NCBI RefSeq assembly: GCF_004363095.1
Contig: NZ_SNYO01000004.1
Span: 1 to 64,000 of the forward strand
DNA: 64,000 bases
Origin: Actinomycetospora succinea
Lineage (GTDB): Bacteria > Actinomycetota > Actinomycetes > Mycobacteriales > Pseudonocardiaceae
Direction: 5' to 3'
Shown in pieces: positions 56,517-64,000 of this stretch. The notes beneath the pieces were generated by a model that saw nothing but the letters and a program-made list of their open reading frames with translations, ran no database searches and was not told where the DNA came from. The number at the start of each line of letters is the position of its first letter. Position 1 is the stretch's first letter. The translations under genes were made by a program, and so were the position numbers.

Positions 56517-57922
56517 CCACGACCGCCCGCGGGGCGCTGTACGGCGCCGGGGTCCTCGTCACCGCGGCGCTGACCCTCGCCGCCGTGCACGCGGGGTCCG
56601 CGCTGATGTGGCTCGCGCTGCTCGGCGTCCCGCTCGCCGTCGCCGTCGTGGTGCGCCGCCGCTTCCTCGACGGGTGGGTGTCGCCGCTGCTGCTCGTCGC
56701 CCTGTCGCTGCTCGCGACCGCCGGGTTCGGCGCGGCCTTCGGGCGCAGCGTCGGGGCCGACGGCGGGGTCAGCGCGACCCTCGCGCTGAGCGACGCCGAG
56801 ACGGTGCGGACCGCGCTGCTGCTCGCGGTCTCGGCGACGACGCTGCTGATCGGCGGGGCGGTCGCGCTGACGATGCTGGGCGCGCGGGACCGCCGCGACA
56901 CGTCCCGCACCCTGCTGCCCGACTCCGGCGCGTTCGACGGCGACCCCGCGACGCGGCTGATCGTGCTCGGGGTCGCGGCGCTGCCGCTGCTGGCCACCGT
57001 GGTCGTGCAGGGCCCGGACCTCCTCGAGCGCAGCACCTACCTCATCGGCGAGGCGGGCTCCGCCGGCGGCATCGTGTCGATGCTCGGGCTCGCCGGGGCC
57101 GTCGGGTGCGGGCTCGTGCTCGGGTCCGAGCGCGGCGTGCGGCTCCTGCTGCCGATCACGCTCGCCGCCGGCTACCTCGTGCTGTTCTTCGCGCTCGGCA
57201 GCCGCCGCCTCGCGCTGCTGCCGCTGCTCATGGCCGTCGGCGCGCACGTCGCCCGCCCCTCGCGCGCCACCCGGATCGGGCTCGCTGCGGCCGTCGTCGC
57301 CGCGCTGGTGCTGCTGCCGATCCCGCTGTTCGTGCGCGGCGTCGGCGCCCACGGCCTGATCCCGTACGCCGAGGCCCTGCCGGGCATCCTCGAGCAGAAC
57401 GACATCCTCGGCGGCGCCGCGGACAACCTGCTCATCTCGTTCCCGCTGGTCGGTGCCACGGCGTTCCAGGTGGCGCCGCTGCCGCTCGACTACTTCTTCC
57501 TGCAGGTCAACCCGCTGCCGGGCTCGATGATCGGCTGGTACGACATCTCCGACAGCTTGCGGATCAACCAGTACACGCCCTTCTCCGGCGCGGGCGAGCT
57601 CGCCAACTACGGCTGGGGCGTCGTCGTCGGGTTCTGGTTCGTCGTCGGGATGTTCCTCGGGACCCTCGACCACCGCATCGGCGTGCTGCTCGACGCCGGG
57701 CGCCGCGGCGTGGCGCTCGTGCTGACCGCGCTGCCGCTGGTCTTCACGATCCTCATGCTCCAGTACAACCTGCGCTCCGGCGTGCGGATGCTCGTCTACT
57801 CCGCGGCCGTGCTCCTCGCGCTCCGGGCCGTCGACGCCCTCACGGCCGTCTCCCAGCGGCTGCCGCACGCAGCGCAGCGGAGCTGCGGCCAATCAGCACC
57901 GACCCGTCCCGGAAAGGCCTGA
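56513..57922 (+). CDS. O-antigen/polysaccharide polymerase-like membrane protein (Wzy)
   Basis: A 469-residue polytopic protein with about 10-12 hydrophobic helices and a large external loop in the second half (residues about 285-365, including PLPGSMIGWYDISDSLRINQYTPFSGAGELANYGWG), the organisation of Wzy polymerases that join repeat units on the outer face of the membrane. The sequence FALGSRRLALLPLLMAVGAH is typical of the O-antigen polysaccharide polymerase group. GTG 56513 overlaps the kinase stop. Its C-terminus is basic and cytosolic. Confidence 0.82.
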   Translation: MTTTARGALYGAGVLVTAALTLAAVHAGSALMWLALLGVPLAVAVVVRRRFLDGWVSPLLLVALSLLATAGFGAAFGRSVGADGGVSATLALSDAETVRTALLLAVSATTLLIGGAVALTMLGARDRRDTSRTLLPDSGAFDGDPATRLIVLGVAALPLLATVVVQGPDLLERSTYLIGEAGSAGGIVSMLGLAGAVGCGLVLGSERGVRLLLPITLAAGYLVLFFALGSRRLALLPLLMAVGAHVARPSRATRIGLAAAVVAALVLLPIPLFVRGVGAHGLIPYAEALPGILEQNDILGGAADNLLISFPLVGATAFQVAPLPLDYFFLQVNPLPGSMIGWYDISDSLRINQYTPFSGAGELANYGWGVVVGFWFVVGMFLGTLDHRIGVLLDAGRRGVALVLTALPLVFTILMLQYNLRSGVRMLVYSAAVLLALRAVDALTAVSQRLPHAAQRSCGQSAPTRPGKA

Positions 57923-57927
57923 TCACC

Positions 57928-59085
57928 GTGCGCATCGCCGTCGTCCACAGCTTCTACTCCAGCCGCGTGCCGAGCGGGGAGAACCAGGTCGTGCTCGCGC
58001 AGGTCGAGGCGCTGCGCGCCGCGGGGCACGAGGTCGCGCTCGTCGCCCGCTACACCGACGAGCGCCTGCGCCGCGCGTCGTACCCCGTCGAGGCTGCGCT
58101 GACCACGGCCACCGGCGTCGGACCGGACCCGACCGCCGAGCTCGCGGCGTTCGCGCCCGACGTCGTCCACGTGCACAACCTCTTCCCGAACTTCGGCACC
58201 GGCTGGCTGCGCGACTGGCCCGGCCGCGTCGTCGCGACGCTGCACAACTTCCGGCCGATGTGCGCGAACGGCTACCTCTTCCGGGACGGCGCGCCCTGCA
58301 CGGCGTGCCCGTCGGGGGACCGGTGGGCGGGCGTGCGGCACGGTTGCTTCCACGGCTCGCGGGTCGCCTCGCTGCCGCTGGCCTGGCGCGGGCGTCATGG
58401 CGCGCCGGCCGACCCGCTGCTCGCGCGCGCCGACGCCCTCGTCGTCCTGTCCGAGCGCGCCCGCCGCACCTACGCCGACGCCGGCGTGGAGCGACTCCAC
58501 GTCGTGCCCAACTTCGTGTCGGTGACGCCGGCGGCGGCCGTGGCGCCCGGCGACCGCTGGCTCTGCGTCGCGCGGCTGACCCCCGAGAAGGGGGTGCTCG
58601 AGCTCGTCCGCTCCTGGCCGGCCGGGGTGGGCCTCGACATCGTGGGCGAGGGCGAGCTACGCCCGGCGATCGAGGCCGTGGCCCCCGCCGGCGTGCGCCT
58701 GCTCGGCGGCATGGACAACGCCGCCCTGCGCGCCGCGATGGGCGGCTACGCCGGGCTCGTCGTGCCGTCGCGGTGGTTCGAGGGCCTGCCGACGGTGTAC
58801 CTCGAGGCGCTCGCCGCCGGGCTGCCGGTGCTCGCGGTCGACGGGAACAGCGCCGCCGACGACGTCGCCGCGCACGACCTGGGCGTCGTGGTCCCGACCT
58901 CGGCGGCCACGGAGGACCTGCGGGCGGCCCTCGCCGCGATCACCGGTCGCGGCGCCGAGCTGCGCCGGCGCGCCGGGGCGTCGTTCCGCGCCCGCTTCAC
59001 GGCACCGACCTGGTGCGACGCGATCACCGGCGTCTACGACGGCACCGGCGTCCGGACGCGCGGCGAGGTGCCGCTGTCCGCGTGA
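57928..59085 (+). CDS. GT4-family glycosyltransferase
   Basis: A 385-residue GT-B glycosyltransferase. N-terminal VHSFYSSRVPSGENQVVLAQ and DVVHVHNLFPNFG, a Cys-rich acceptor segment (CANGYLFRDGAPCTACPSGDRW), and the donor domain VARLTPEKGVLELVR, LDIVGEGELR, VVPSRWFEGLPTVYLEALAAGLPVLA, where the E-x7-E motif contacts the nucleotide sugar. The C-x-x-C segment is common in this branch and may bind metal. GTG 57928 follows GGAAAGG. It is the last clear gene of the polysaccharide operon. Confidence 0.88.
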   Translation: MRIAVVHSFYSSRVPSGENQVVLAQVEALRAAGHEVALVARYTDERLRRASYPVEAALTTATGVGPDPTAELAAFAPDVVHVHNLFPNFGTGWLRDWPGRVVATLHNFRPMCANGYLFRDGAPCTACPSGDRWAGVRHGCFHGSRVASLPLAWRGRHGAPADPLLARADALVVLSERARRTYADAGVERLHVVPNFVSVTPAAAVAPGDRWLCVARLTPEKGVLELVRSWPAGVGLDIVGEGELRPAIEAVAPAGVRLLGGMDNAALRAAMGGYAGLVVPSRWFEGLPTVYLEALAAGLPVLAVDGNSAADDVAAHDLGVVVPTSAATEDLRAALAAITGRGAELRRRAGASFRARFTAPTWCDAITGVYDGTGVRTRGEVPLSA

Positions 59086-59112
59086 GCGCGGGCGCCTGCC
59101 AGGGTGCTCGCC

Positions 59113-60279
59113 GTGACGGACGCCGACGTGACCCGCTGGCTGGCCGACCACGCTCGCCCCATCGCGGAGGTCGACGATGACCTCGACTCCGACGGCGTCG
59201 ACGCCTGGGTGCGCGCGACCGCCGGGGCGCGGGTCGTCGCGATCGGTCCGGCGGTGGGCGGCACGCGCGAGCTCGCGCTGCTGGCCACCCGGCTGATCGA
59301 GGCCTCGGTGCGCGCCGGCGGGGTCGGCGCGCTGGCGCTGCAGGCGGGGGAGTCCGCCACCACGGTGCTCGACGACCACGTCCGGCACGGGACGGGCTCG
59401 CCGGGCGAGGCGCTCGAGCGCCTCGGCTCCTGGAGCTGGAACACCCGCGAGGTGCTCGACCTCGTCCGCACGCTCGCCGAGGACGCGGCGGTGCCGGTCG
59501 TCGGGATCGACCCCCGGCGGCCCGCGAACGCCGTCCGCGTCGTCGGCGCCTTCCTGCGGACCGCGGCCCCGGACGCCCTGCCGCCGGTGGCCGACGCGCT
59601 CGCCGACCTCGCGCTCGGGCACGGCGACGCGAGCACCCGCGCGGCCGTCGACCGGGTGCGCGAGCGGCTCGACCGCGACGTCCCCGCGCTGATCGCGGCG
59701 ACCTCGCCGGCCCAGTACGAGGAGGCGGTGCGCCACGCCGAGTTCCTGGCGCGCGCCGCGGAGCTCGCCGCGACCCCGCCGGCGCGCGCCGACTCCGTCG
59801 CCGACCGCCTGATGGCCGACGCGGTGATCGACGCTGCGGGCGCCGACGGTCGCGTGGTGCTCTGGGCCCACGCCGACCACGTCGTCGTCCGCGGGGAGAG
59901 CCTCGGGCGCCACCTGCGCGACCGCTACGGCGACGGCTACCGCGCGCTGGTGCTGTCCGCGGGCTCCGGATCGACGCGCGCGCTGCGGCGCCGGCGGCTG
60001 TTCGGGGCGTCGCGCACCCCCAAGGTCCACCGCTTCCCGGCGGCACCCGCGGCGTCGCTGGAGGGCACGGTGCTCGCGGCGTGCCCGCGGGACTCGCTGG
60101 TGGACCTCTCGCAGGACGCGCCCCCGGCCGCCTGGACCGGCGCGGCGACGACGCGGCGCTCGGTCGGCGACGAGGTGTCGCCGGCGGCGCCCGCCCGCGC
60201 GTTCGTGCCGTGCGTGCCGGGGAGCGAGATCGACGGCGTCGCCGTGGTCTCCGCGGTGCGCCCGGGCTGGGTGCGCTAA
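59113..60279 (+). CDS. Degenerate erythromycin-esterase-like protein
   Basis: A 388-residue homologue of the erythromycin esterase family, recognisable from VVAIGPAVGGTREL (45-54 region), LGSWSWNTREVLDLVRTL and VVLWAHADHVVV. The GE-x2-HG active-site motif is GPAVGG here, so both the acid (Glu to Pro46) and the catalytic His (to Gly49) are lost; the next conserved Glu is Gln77. Catalysis as in EreA/EreB is therefore unlikely. It follows the polysaccharide operon by 27 bp without a terminator, and may be a binding or scaffold protein. The intact homologue is at 35899-37047. Confidence 0.75.
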   Translation: MTDADVTRWLADHARPIAEVDDDLDSDGVDAWVRATAGARVVAIGPAVGGTRELALLATRLIEASVRAGGVGALALQAGESATTVLDDHVRHGTGSPGEALERLGSWSWNTREVLDLVRTLAEDAAVPVVGIDPRRPANAVRVVGAFLRTAAPDALPPVADALADLALGHGDASTRAAVDRVRERLDRDVPALIAATSPAQYEEAVRHAEFLARAAELAATPPARADSVADRLMADAVIDAAGADGRVVLWAHADHVVVRGESLGRHLRDRYGDGYRALVLSAGSGSTRALRRRRLFGASRTPKVHRFPAAPAASLEGTVLAACPRDSLVDLSQDAPPAAWTGAATTRRSVGDEVSPAAPARAFVPCVPGSEIDGVAVVSAVRPGWVR

Positions 60280-60878
60280 GCCCGGGTGGCGAGCACCGCG
60301 CGACCGCGCGGCGAGAGCTCGTAGCCGACCGGCAGCGAGTGCGTCAGCCCCAGGGCCTTGAGCTTGCGGACGTCGATCTTGAACGGCGCGGTCTCGCGGC
60401 CGAACGACGCCGCGAGGTCCGGGGCGCGCACGCCCGGCCGCTCGGCGATCGCCGCGAGCGTCGCCCACGCCCAGGGACCGTGCGCGCTGCGCGCCTCCAT
60501 CGCGTCGAGGCGCCGGCAGACGGCGTCGAGGTCGTCGGCGTCGGGCACGGAGGCGGCGAGCTCCGAGCGCGGGTCGGGCTCGTCGAGGAGGTGGAAGCGC
60601 ACGCGGAACAGCTCGGCGTCGTCGGCGGCGTGCCGGTCGGCCTCGGCGAGCATCGCGGCCACCGACTCGAACCCGGCGCGCCGGGCGTCGTCGGGACCGA
60701 GGTCCTCGCGGCGCACGACGTCGACCTCGTCGACCTGCAGGCGCCCGACCGGCGTCCGGTAGGGCCGGCCGGGCTTCACCTGCGCGCGCTTCCAGCGCCG
60801 GAACGTCAGGTCGACCTCGCCGCGCGCGATCGGGTCGGCGAAGCGCAGGGCGAAGAGCACCCGGTCAGCTTCCCCCAT
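60276..60878 (-). CDS. ASCH-domain-like protein with helical C-terminus
   Basis: A 200-residue protein. The first 60 residues (FADPIARGEVDLTFRRWKRAQVKPG, then TPVGRLQVDEVDVV) match the ASCH/PUA-like beta-barrel, a fold implicated in RNA binding or RNA modification. The C-terminal part, from about residue 125, looks like a winged-helix (LAAIAERPGVRAPDLAASFG, IDVRKLKALGLTHSLPVGYELSPRG). The ATG at 60878 overlaps the end of the permease gene by 14 bp, so it is the third gene of the TetR-permease operon. Its stop overlaps the stop of the convergent esterase-like gene. Confidence 0.7.
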   Translation of the reverse strand: MGEADRVLFALRFADPIARGEVDLTFRRWKRAQVKPGRPYRTPVGRLQVDEVDVVRREDLGPDDARRAGFESVAAMLAEADRHAADDAELFRVRFHLLDEPDPRSELAASVPDADDLDAVCRRLDAMEARSAHGPWAWATLAAIAERPGVRAPDLAASFGRETAPFKIDVRKLKALGLTHSLPVGYELSPRGRAVLATRA

Positions 60879-62331
60879 AGGAGCCGGCCGACGGCGGCAC
60901 GGTGCCGTCGGTGGCGACCGCGGCGCGGTGACGGTGCTCCTCCTCGTGCGCGACGAGACGGATGTCGCCGACGCGCCCACCGTGACCGCCGCCGCCGTGG
61001 TGGTCGACGACCGTCGCCCGCGCGGCCGGCTCGTGGCCCGGGGCGGCCTCGATGAGCGTGTACGCGCCGGTCGGGAGGTCGTCGATCCGGAAGCCGCCCT
61101 CGTCCGTCGTGCTCGTGCGTCCCGTCTGCGTGCCCCGGTGGTCGACGAGCGTGACGACGGCCCCGGGCAGCGGGGTGCCGTGGTGGTCGTGCACCCGGCC
61201 GAGCAGTACGCGCTCCGGGCCGGCCCCCGACGCGGCGGCGCCGGCGGGACCCGCCTCGTCCCCCTCGCCGTCCTCGTCACCGGCGTCGGCCTCGCCGGCG
61301 GCCGCGGCCCGCTTCCGCCACGCCGCGGCCCCGACCAGCAGGACCGCCGCGAGGAACCACAGCCCGATCACCAGCAGGTGGCCGCCGAGCCCGGCGCCGT
61401 CGAGGTAGAGCACGGCACGGACCGCGTCGACGAACCCGGCGCCGAGGTGCCACTCCGAGAGCCAGCCGAAGAACGGCGGCACGATCTCGGCGGGGTAGGC
61501 GGAGTTCGACGACGGGATGTTGAGGAAGACGAAGACCAGCATCCCGGGGAAGAGCGCCCACTTGCCGAGGAACGCGACGAGCGCGGTGGTCGCGAGCCCG
61601 ACCGTGAACGACGTGACCGCGCCCAGGGCGATCACCGCGACGATCTGCCCGACGGTGCCCTGCAGGATCTGCAGCCAGGCGCCCATGAAGAGGAACAGCA
61701 CGATCGGCGTGAGCACGGCGACACCGGCGCTGATCGCGACCCGGGTGCGCATCGGCAGGAAGTACGCGGCGTTGCCCAGGATGTTCGCCGTCATGAAGCC
61801 GACGATGCAGACGATCAGCATGAAGAACATCAGCCCGATGCCGTTGCCGTCGCCCGGGGCGAGCGGCGCGACGTCGACGGTCTGCACGGTGTTGCCGGCC
61901 TGCGCGGCGAAGGGCGCGAAGACGGTCGGGACCAGCTGGGTCATGACGCGCCCGTCGGCGCCGGCGACGAGCATGTGCGCCGACTGCCCGGGCGGCGCCG
62001 TCACGTAGGCGGCCTTGACCGTCTGCTGGAAGATCATGTCCGTCGCCTGCTGCGGGGTGTCGACGGGGACGAGCGTGAACTTCCCCGCCAGCGCCGGCGC
62101 GGCCGACGCGATGAACGCCGCCGCTCCGGCGCCCACCACGGCCACCGGCAGGTCGTGCGGGACCGGCAGGTGCAGCGCGGTGATGTAGCAGAGCGGGAAC
62201 ATGATCATGAAGAACAGGGGCAGCGTGAGCGCGAACCGCACGTTGCTGCGCTTCATCTCCGGGGACAGCTCGCCGGGGCCCGGGGCTGCCGGCCGGTCCT
62301 GGTCCTGCTCCTGGTCCTGGTCGTCGCTCAT
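60865..62331 (-). CDS. YhgE/Pip-like (DUF3533-type) permease with C-terminal prealbumin-like domain
   Basis: A 488-residue membrane protein. An acidic start with QDQEQDQDR, one helix (FALTLPLFFMIMFPLCYIT), an external loop of about 115 residues beginning LPVAVVGAGAA and then about five helices (from IGLMFFMLIVCIVGF to LLVIGLWFLAAVLLVGAAAW) give the YhgE / ABC-2-like layout. After an acidic linker (EADAGDEDGEGDEAG) residues 385-460 form a carboxypeptidase-regulatory / prealbumin-like beta-domain (GRVHDHHGTPLPGAVVTLVDH, GGFRIDDLPTGAYTL). That fusion is unusual. It follows its TetR regulator by 66 bp. Confidence 0.8.
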   Translation of the reverse strand: MSDDQDQEQDQDRPAAPGPGELSPEMKRSNVRFALTLPLFFMIMFPLCYITALHLPVPHDLPVAVVGAGAAAFIASAAPALAGKFTLVPVDTPQQATDMIFQQTVKAAYVTAPPGQSAHMLVAGADGRVMTQLVPTVFAPFAAQAGNTVQTVDVAPLAPGDGNGIGLMFFMLIVCIVGFMTANILGNAAYFLPMRTRVAISAGVAVLTPIVLFLFMGAWLQILQGTVGQIVAVIALGAVTSFTVGLATTALVAFLGKWALFPGMLVFVFLNIPSSNSAYPAEIVPPFFGWLSEWHLGAGFVDAVRAVLYLDGAGLGGHLLVIGLWFLAAVLLVGAAAWRKRAAAAGEADAGDEDGEGDEAGPAGAAASGAGPERVLLGRVHDHHGTPLPGAVVTLVDHRGTQTGRTSTTDEGGFRIDDLPTGAYTLIEAAPGHEPAARATVVDHHGGGGHGGRVGDIRLVAHEEEHRHRAAVATDGTVPPSAGSYGGS

Positions 62332-62397
62332 GGCTCCCGTTCCTGGGCGCGGTGGTGGGCCGGCCCCCGCGGGTCGGCCGGGCGGTGCGGTCGCTCG

Positions 62398-63012
62398 TCA
62401 GGGCGGCGGGGCGAGACCTGCGCGGACGAGGGCGACGACGCCGTCGAGGTGGTCGCGCGCGGCGGTCTCGGGCGACTCGGGGTGGTCGAGCCACAGGCCG
62501 ACGGCGACGCGCAGGGCGGTCATCGCCGTCGCGGCGGTGGTGAGGACGTAGGGATCGGCGACCGTGCGGTCGGTGCGCCGGGCGATGCCCTCGGCGAGGG
62601 CGGCCTCGGTGGCCTTGGTGGCGGCGTGCATCCGCCCGAGCAGCTCGGGGTGCTCGCGCAGCAGCAGGAGCTGCTGGTGCCAGACGCCCGAGCCGGTGGC
62701 GGTGTCGAGGATGTCGGCGAGCACCCCGGCGGTCGCCGTGAGCGGGTCCTCGTCGGCGGGGCGGGCGACGACGGCGTCGGTGAGGTCGGTGGTGCCCTCG
62801 GGACCGGCGCCGAAGAACGCGTCGTCCTTGCTGGTGAAGTGGTTGAAGAAGGTGCGCGGGGAGACGTCGACCTCGGCGCAGATGGCCTCGACGGTCACGG
62901 CGTCCGGGCCGTGCTCCCGCCCGAGCCGGACGGCCACCTCGCGCAGCGCCGCGCGGGTCGCGGCCTTCTTGCGCTCACGCAGTCCGGGAGTCGGGGTGTC
63001 CCTCGCCGTCAC
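62398..63012 (-). CDS. TetR-family transcriptional regulator
   Basis: A 204-residue regulator. The HTH spans about residues 15-60 (AATRAALREVAVRLGREHG, TVEAICAEVDVSPRTFFNHFTSKDDAFF). The C-terminal domain is the small-ligand type seen in regulators of membrane permeases. It starts with GTG 63012. Overlapping inverted repeats at 63047-63060 upstream are a probable operator. It is followed on the same strand by the YhgE-like permease and ASCH genes, which it probably represses. Confidence 0.88.
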   Translation of the reverse strand: MTARDTPTPGLRERKKAATRAALREVAVRLGREHGPDAVTVEAICAEVDVSPRTFFNHFTSKDDAFFGAGPEGTTDLTDAVVARPADEDPLTATAGVLADILDTATGSGVWHQQLLLLREHPELLGRMHAATKATEAALAEGIARRTDRTVADPYVLTTAATAMTALRVAVGLWLDHPESPETAARDHLDGVVALVRAGLAPPP

Positions 63013-63046
63013 CGCGTCCTCCCGTCACTCGCTGCGCCGACCGCAA

Positions 63047-63060
63047 GACTGCAGTCACTG
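63047..63060. promoter_or_regulatory. Probable TetR operator
   Basis: GACTGCAGTC (63047-63056) is a perfect 10-bp palindrome that overlaps a second one, CAGT-C-ACTG (63052-63060). It lies 35 bp upstream of the TetR start in the relatively AT-rich stretch that must hold the promoter. Confidence 0.5.
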
Positions 63061-63118
63061 AATACATAGCTACGGTAACCATCTCGGCACCGGCGCATGC
63101 GCGGCTGTGAACGGGACC

Positions 63119-63760
63119 TCAGAGGGAGCTGACCCCGACCACGAAGAAGAAGAGCCAGAAGAGGATCCAGCCGACGATCGGGATGTAGCCGAGCACCAGG
63201 CCGGCGATCGTCATCCCGTGGCCGGTGTTCTGCCCGCTGCTCGTCTCGCGCCAGGCGAGGTGCCCGCAGATGACGGCGGCGATCGACGCGACGCCGGCGG
63301 TGAAGAACCCGAGGATCCCGCACACCAGCGCCGCCACCGCCAGCCCGGACACCGCGGGACCGGTGGGGTAGGAGCTGTACGAGGCCGGCGTGTAGGGGCC
63401 CTGGGGGTACGGCGTGTACGACGCGGCCGGGTAGGCGCTGTACGGATCCTGGGCGTAGGGCTGGGCGTAGGGCTGGGCGTACTGGCCCGAGCCGTACGGG
63501 TCCTGGGGGTACGGCTGCGCGTAGGGCTGCTGCTGCTGGTGCGCGCGGTCGGCGGCGTACGGGTCGGCGTAGGGCTCGAGCGCGTAGGGGCTCGGGCCGT
63601 AGGGGTCCGAGGAGTAGGGCTCGGAGGGCTGTCCGGTCGTCTGGCCCGCGTCCGGGGACGGGGTCGATGACGACGACGGGGTCCCTCCGGGCGGGACGAA
63701 GGGCGCCGGGGTGTCGTGCCCCTCCCGGCTGTCGCGCTGCGGTTCCCACGGCGAGCTCAC
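63119..63760 (-). CDS. DUF4190-type membrane protein with Pro/Tyr/Gln-rich N-terminus
   Basis: A 213-residue protein. Residues 1-130 are low-complexity, with PY repeats (PYAQPYPQDPYG, QPYAQPYAQDPYSAYP). Residues 135-210 form the DUF4190-type pair of membrane helices (SGLAVAALVCGILGFFTAGVA and GMTIAGLVLGYIPIVGWILFW) with the LAWRET...GHG linker. Such proteins are common in actinobacteria; the function is unknown. The GTG at 63760 is the preferred start; a longer frame to 63871 crosses the intergenic hairpin at 63829-63891. Confidence 0.8.
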   Translation of the reverse strand: MSSPWEPQRDSREGHDTPAPFVPPGGTPSSSSTPSPDAGQTTGQPSEPYSSDPYGPSPYALEPYADPYAADRAHQQQQPYAQPYPQDPYGSGQYAQPYAQPYAQDPYSAYPAASYTPYPQGPYTPASYSSYPTGPAVSGLAVAALVCGILGFFTAGVASIAAVICGHLAWRETSSGQNTGHGMTIAGLVLGYIPIVGWILFWLFFFVVGVSSL

Positions 63761-63828
63761 GCCCGGATCGTAGGACGACGTCCCGATCTCCGGGGTGTGC
63801 GCGACACACCCAGGGCCCGGCGGACCGG

Positions 63829-63891
63829 CCGCGAGAGGCACCGTCGGCAGGCGCCGGGTCTCGTCGATCATGCGGAAGGTGCCTCTCGCGG
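63829..63891. repeat. 63-bp hairpin element with 14-bp perfect inverted ends
   Basis: CCGCGAGAGGCACC (63829-63842) and GGTGCCTCTCGCGG (63878-63891) are perfect reverse complements around 35 bp. Size and layout match the elements at 7251-7317 and 17823-17888, though the terminal sequence differs. It lies between the DUF4190 gene and the partial gene on its right. Confidence 0.6.
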
Positions 63892-63895
63892 GGAT

Positions 63896-64000
63896 TCAGA
63901 GCGCCGGGATGACGACGTCGGCGTAGGTGTCGCCGTCGGTGTCGGCGACCGCGACCGGGCCGTCCTCGCCGTACGGGGCGCCGTCGGTGATCGCGGCGTC
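63896..64000 (-). CDS. C-terminal end of an acidic protein (partial)
   Basis: The last 34 codons of a gene that continues beyond the right edge; the stop is at 63896-63898. The tail (GEDGPVAVADTDGDTYADVV, then IPAL) has the D-x-D-G-D pattern of FG-GAP/VCBS-type calcium-binding loops, where proteins often repeat V-A-D-x-D-G-D. With so little sequence only the acidic character is certain. Confidence 0.6.
   Translation of the reverse strand, partial: DAAITDGAPYGEDGPVAVADTDGDTYADVVIPAL

Noticed and set aside
1-64000. A prophage, integrative element or secondary-metabolite cluster
   Set aside because: No integrase, phage structural gene, conjugation gene, PKS/NRPS or terpene synthase was found; the only mobile trace is the transposase tail at the left edge.

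Overview
The window is very GC-rich, densely packed DNA with many GTG starts, short gene overlaps (ATGA/GTGA) and few intergenic gaps. A family-level guess is a Pseudonocardiaceae-type actinomycete (Pseudonocardia or Actinomycetospora-like). The guess rests on the base composition, a DUF574 methyltransferase, a DUF222/HNH (13E12-type) gene, many acyl-CoA enzymes, and MtrA-like direct-repeat boxes. No rRNA, tRNA, CRISPR array or intact mobile element was seen; the only mobile trace is the tail of an IS481-type transposase at the left edge.

Layout. 0-8.6 kb: mixed genes, including a TauE/SafE permease, SnoaL-like protein, TetR, MetX-like hydrolase, RsmJ-like methyltransferase, an acidic repeat-rich secreted protein (4888-5964), an SDR, a lipoprotein and a DUF574 methyltransferase. 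8.6-15.4 kb: a minus-strand catabolic operon (DUF3870, OYE/dienoyl-CoA-reductase-type flavoenzyme, MHS transporter, mesaconyl-CoA-hydratase-like MaoC protein, class III CoA-transferase, acyl-CoA dehydrogenase). 15.5-22.7 kb: DUF151 nuclease, a polytopic membrane protein, a second secreted acidic protein (18634-19305) that is a paralogue of the first at its N-terminus and promoter, a STAND-like protein with a broken P-loop, and a MarR/MFS pair. 22.8-34.1 kb: a second catabolic locus (CoA-transferase, ACAD10/11-like dehydrogenase, two luciferase-like flavin oxidoreductases, acyl-CoA ligase, alpha/beta hydrolase, two SDRs, NTF2-like protein) with a GAF-PucR regulator. 34.1-47 kb: GH88-like lipoprotein, erythromycin-esterase family protein, ComB-like phosphatase, DUF222/HNH protein, GNAT, FUSC-type membrane protein, SEC-C protein and a two-subunit-type acyl-CoA dehydrogenase pair. 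47.4-59.1 kb: a Wzx/Wzy-type extracellular polysaccharide operon. 59.1-64 kb: a catalytically degenerate erythromycin-esterase homologue, an ASCH protein, a YhgE-like permease with TetR, a DUF4190 protein and the end of one more gene.

What stands out. (1) Five 18-bp inverted-repeat operators of the form GTTGDRG-N4-CYMCAAC lie in front of five transcription units in the 24-33 kb locus. Each is followed 41-43 bp later by a -10-like hexamer. In three cases the start codon follows the -10 by only 7-8 nt, so leaderless mRNAs are likely. The GAF-PucR protein inside the locus is the obvious candidate activator. (2) Two otherwise different secreted acidic proteins share a 42-residue signal region, an HGDDHG motif, a TAGCGC -10 and a GTNACG-N5-type direct repeat at exactly the same spacing; this looks like an MtrA-type envelope regulon and an uncharacterised secreted protein family. 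(3) Several near-perfect intergenic palindromes fall into repeat families; one member sits in the probable 5' leader of a gene rather than at a gene end.

The catabolic substrates, the polysaccharide structure and every regulator-operator pairing are inferred from gene content and motifs only.
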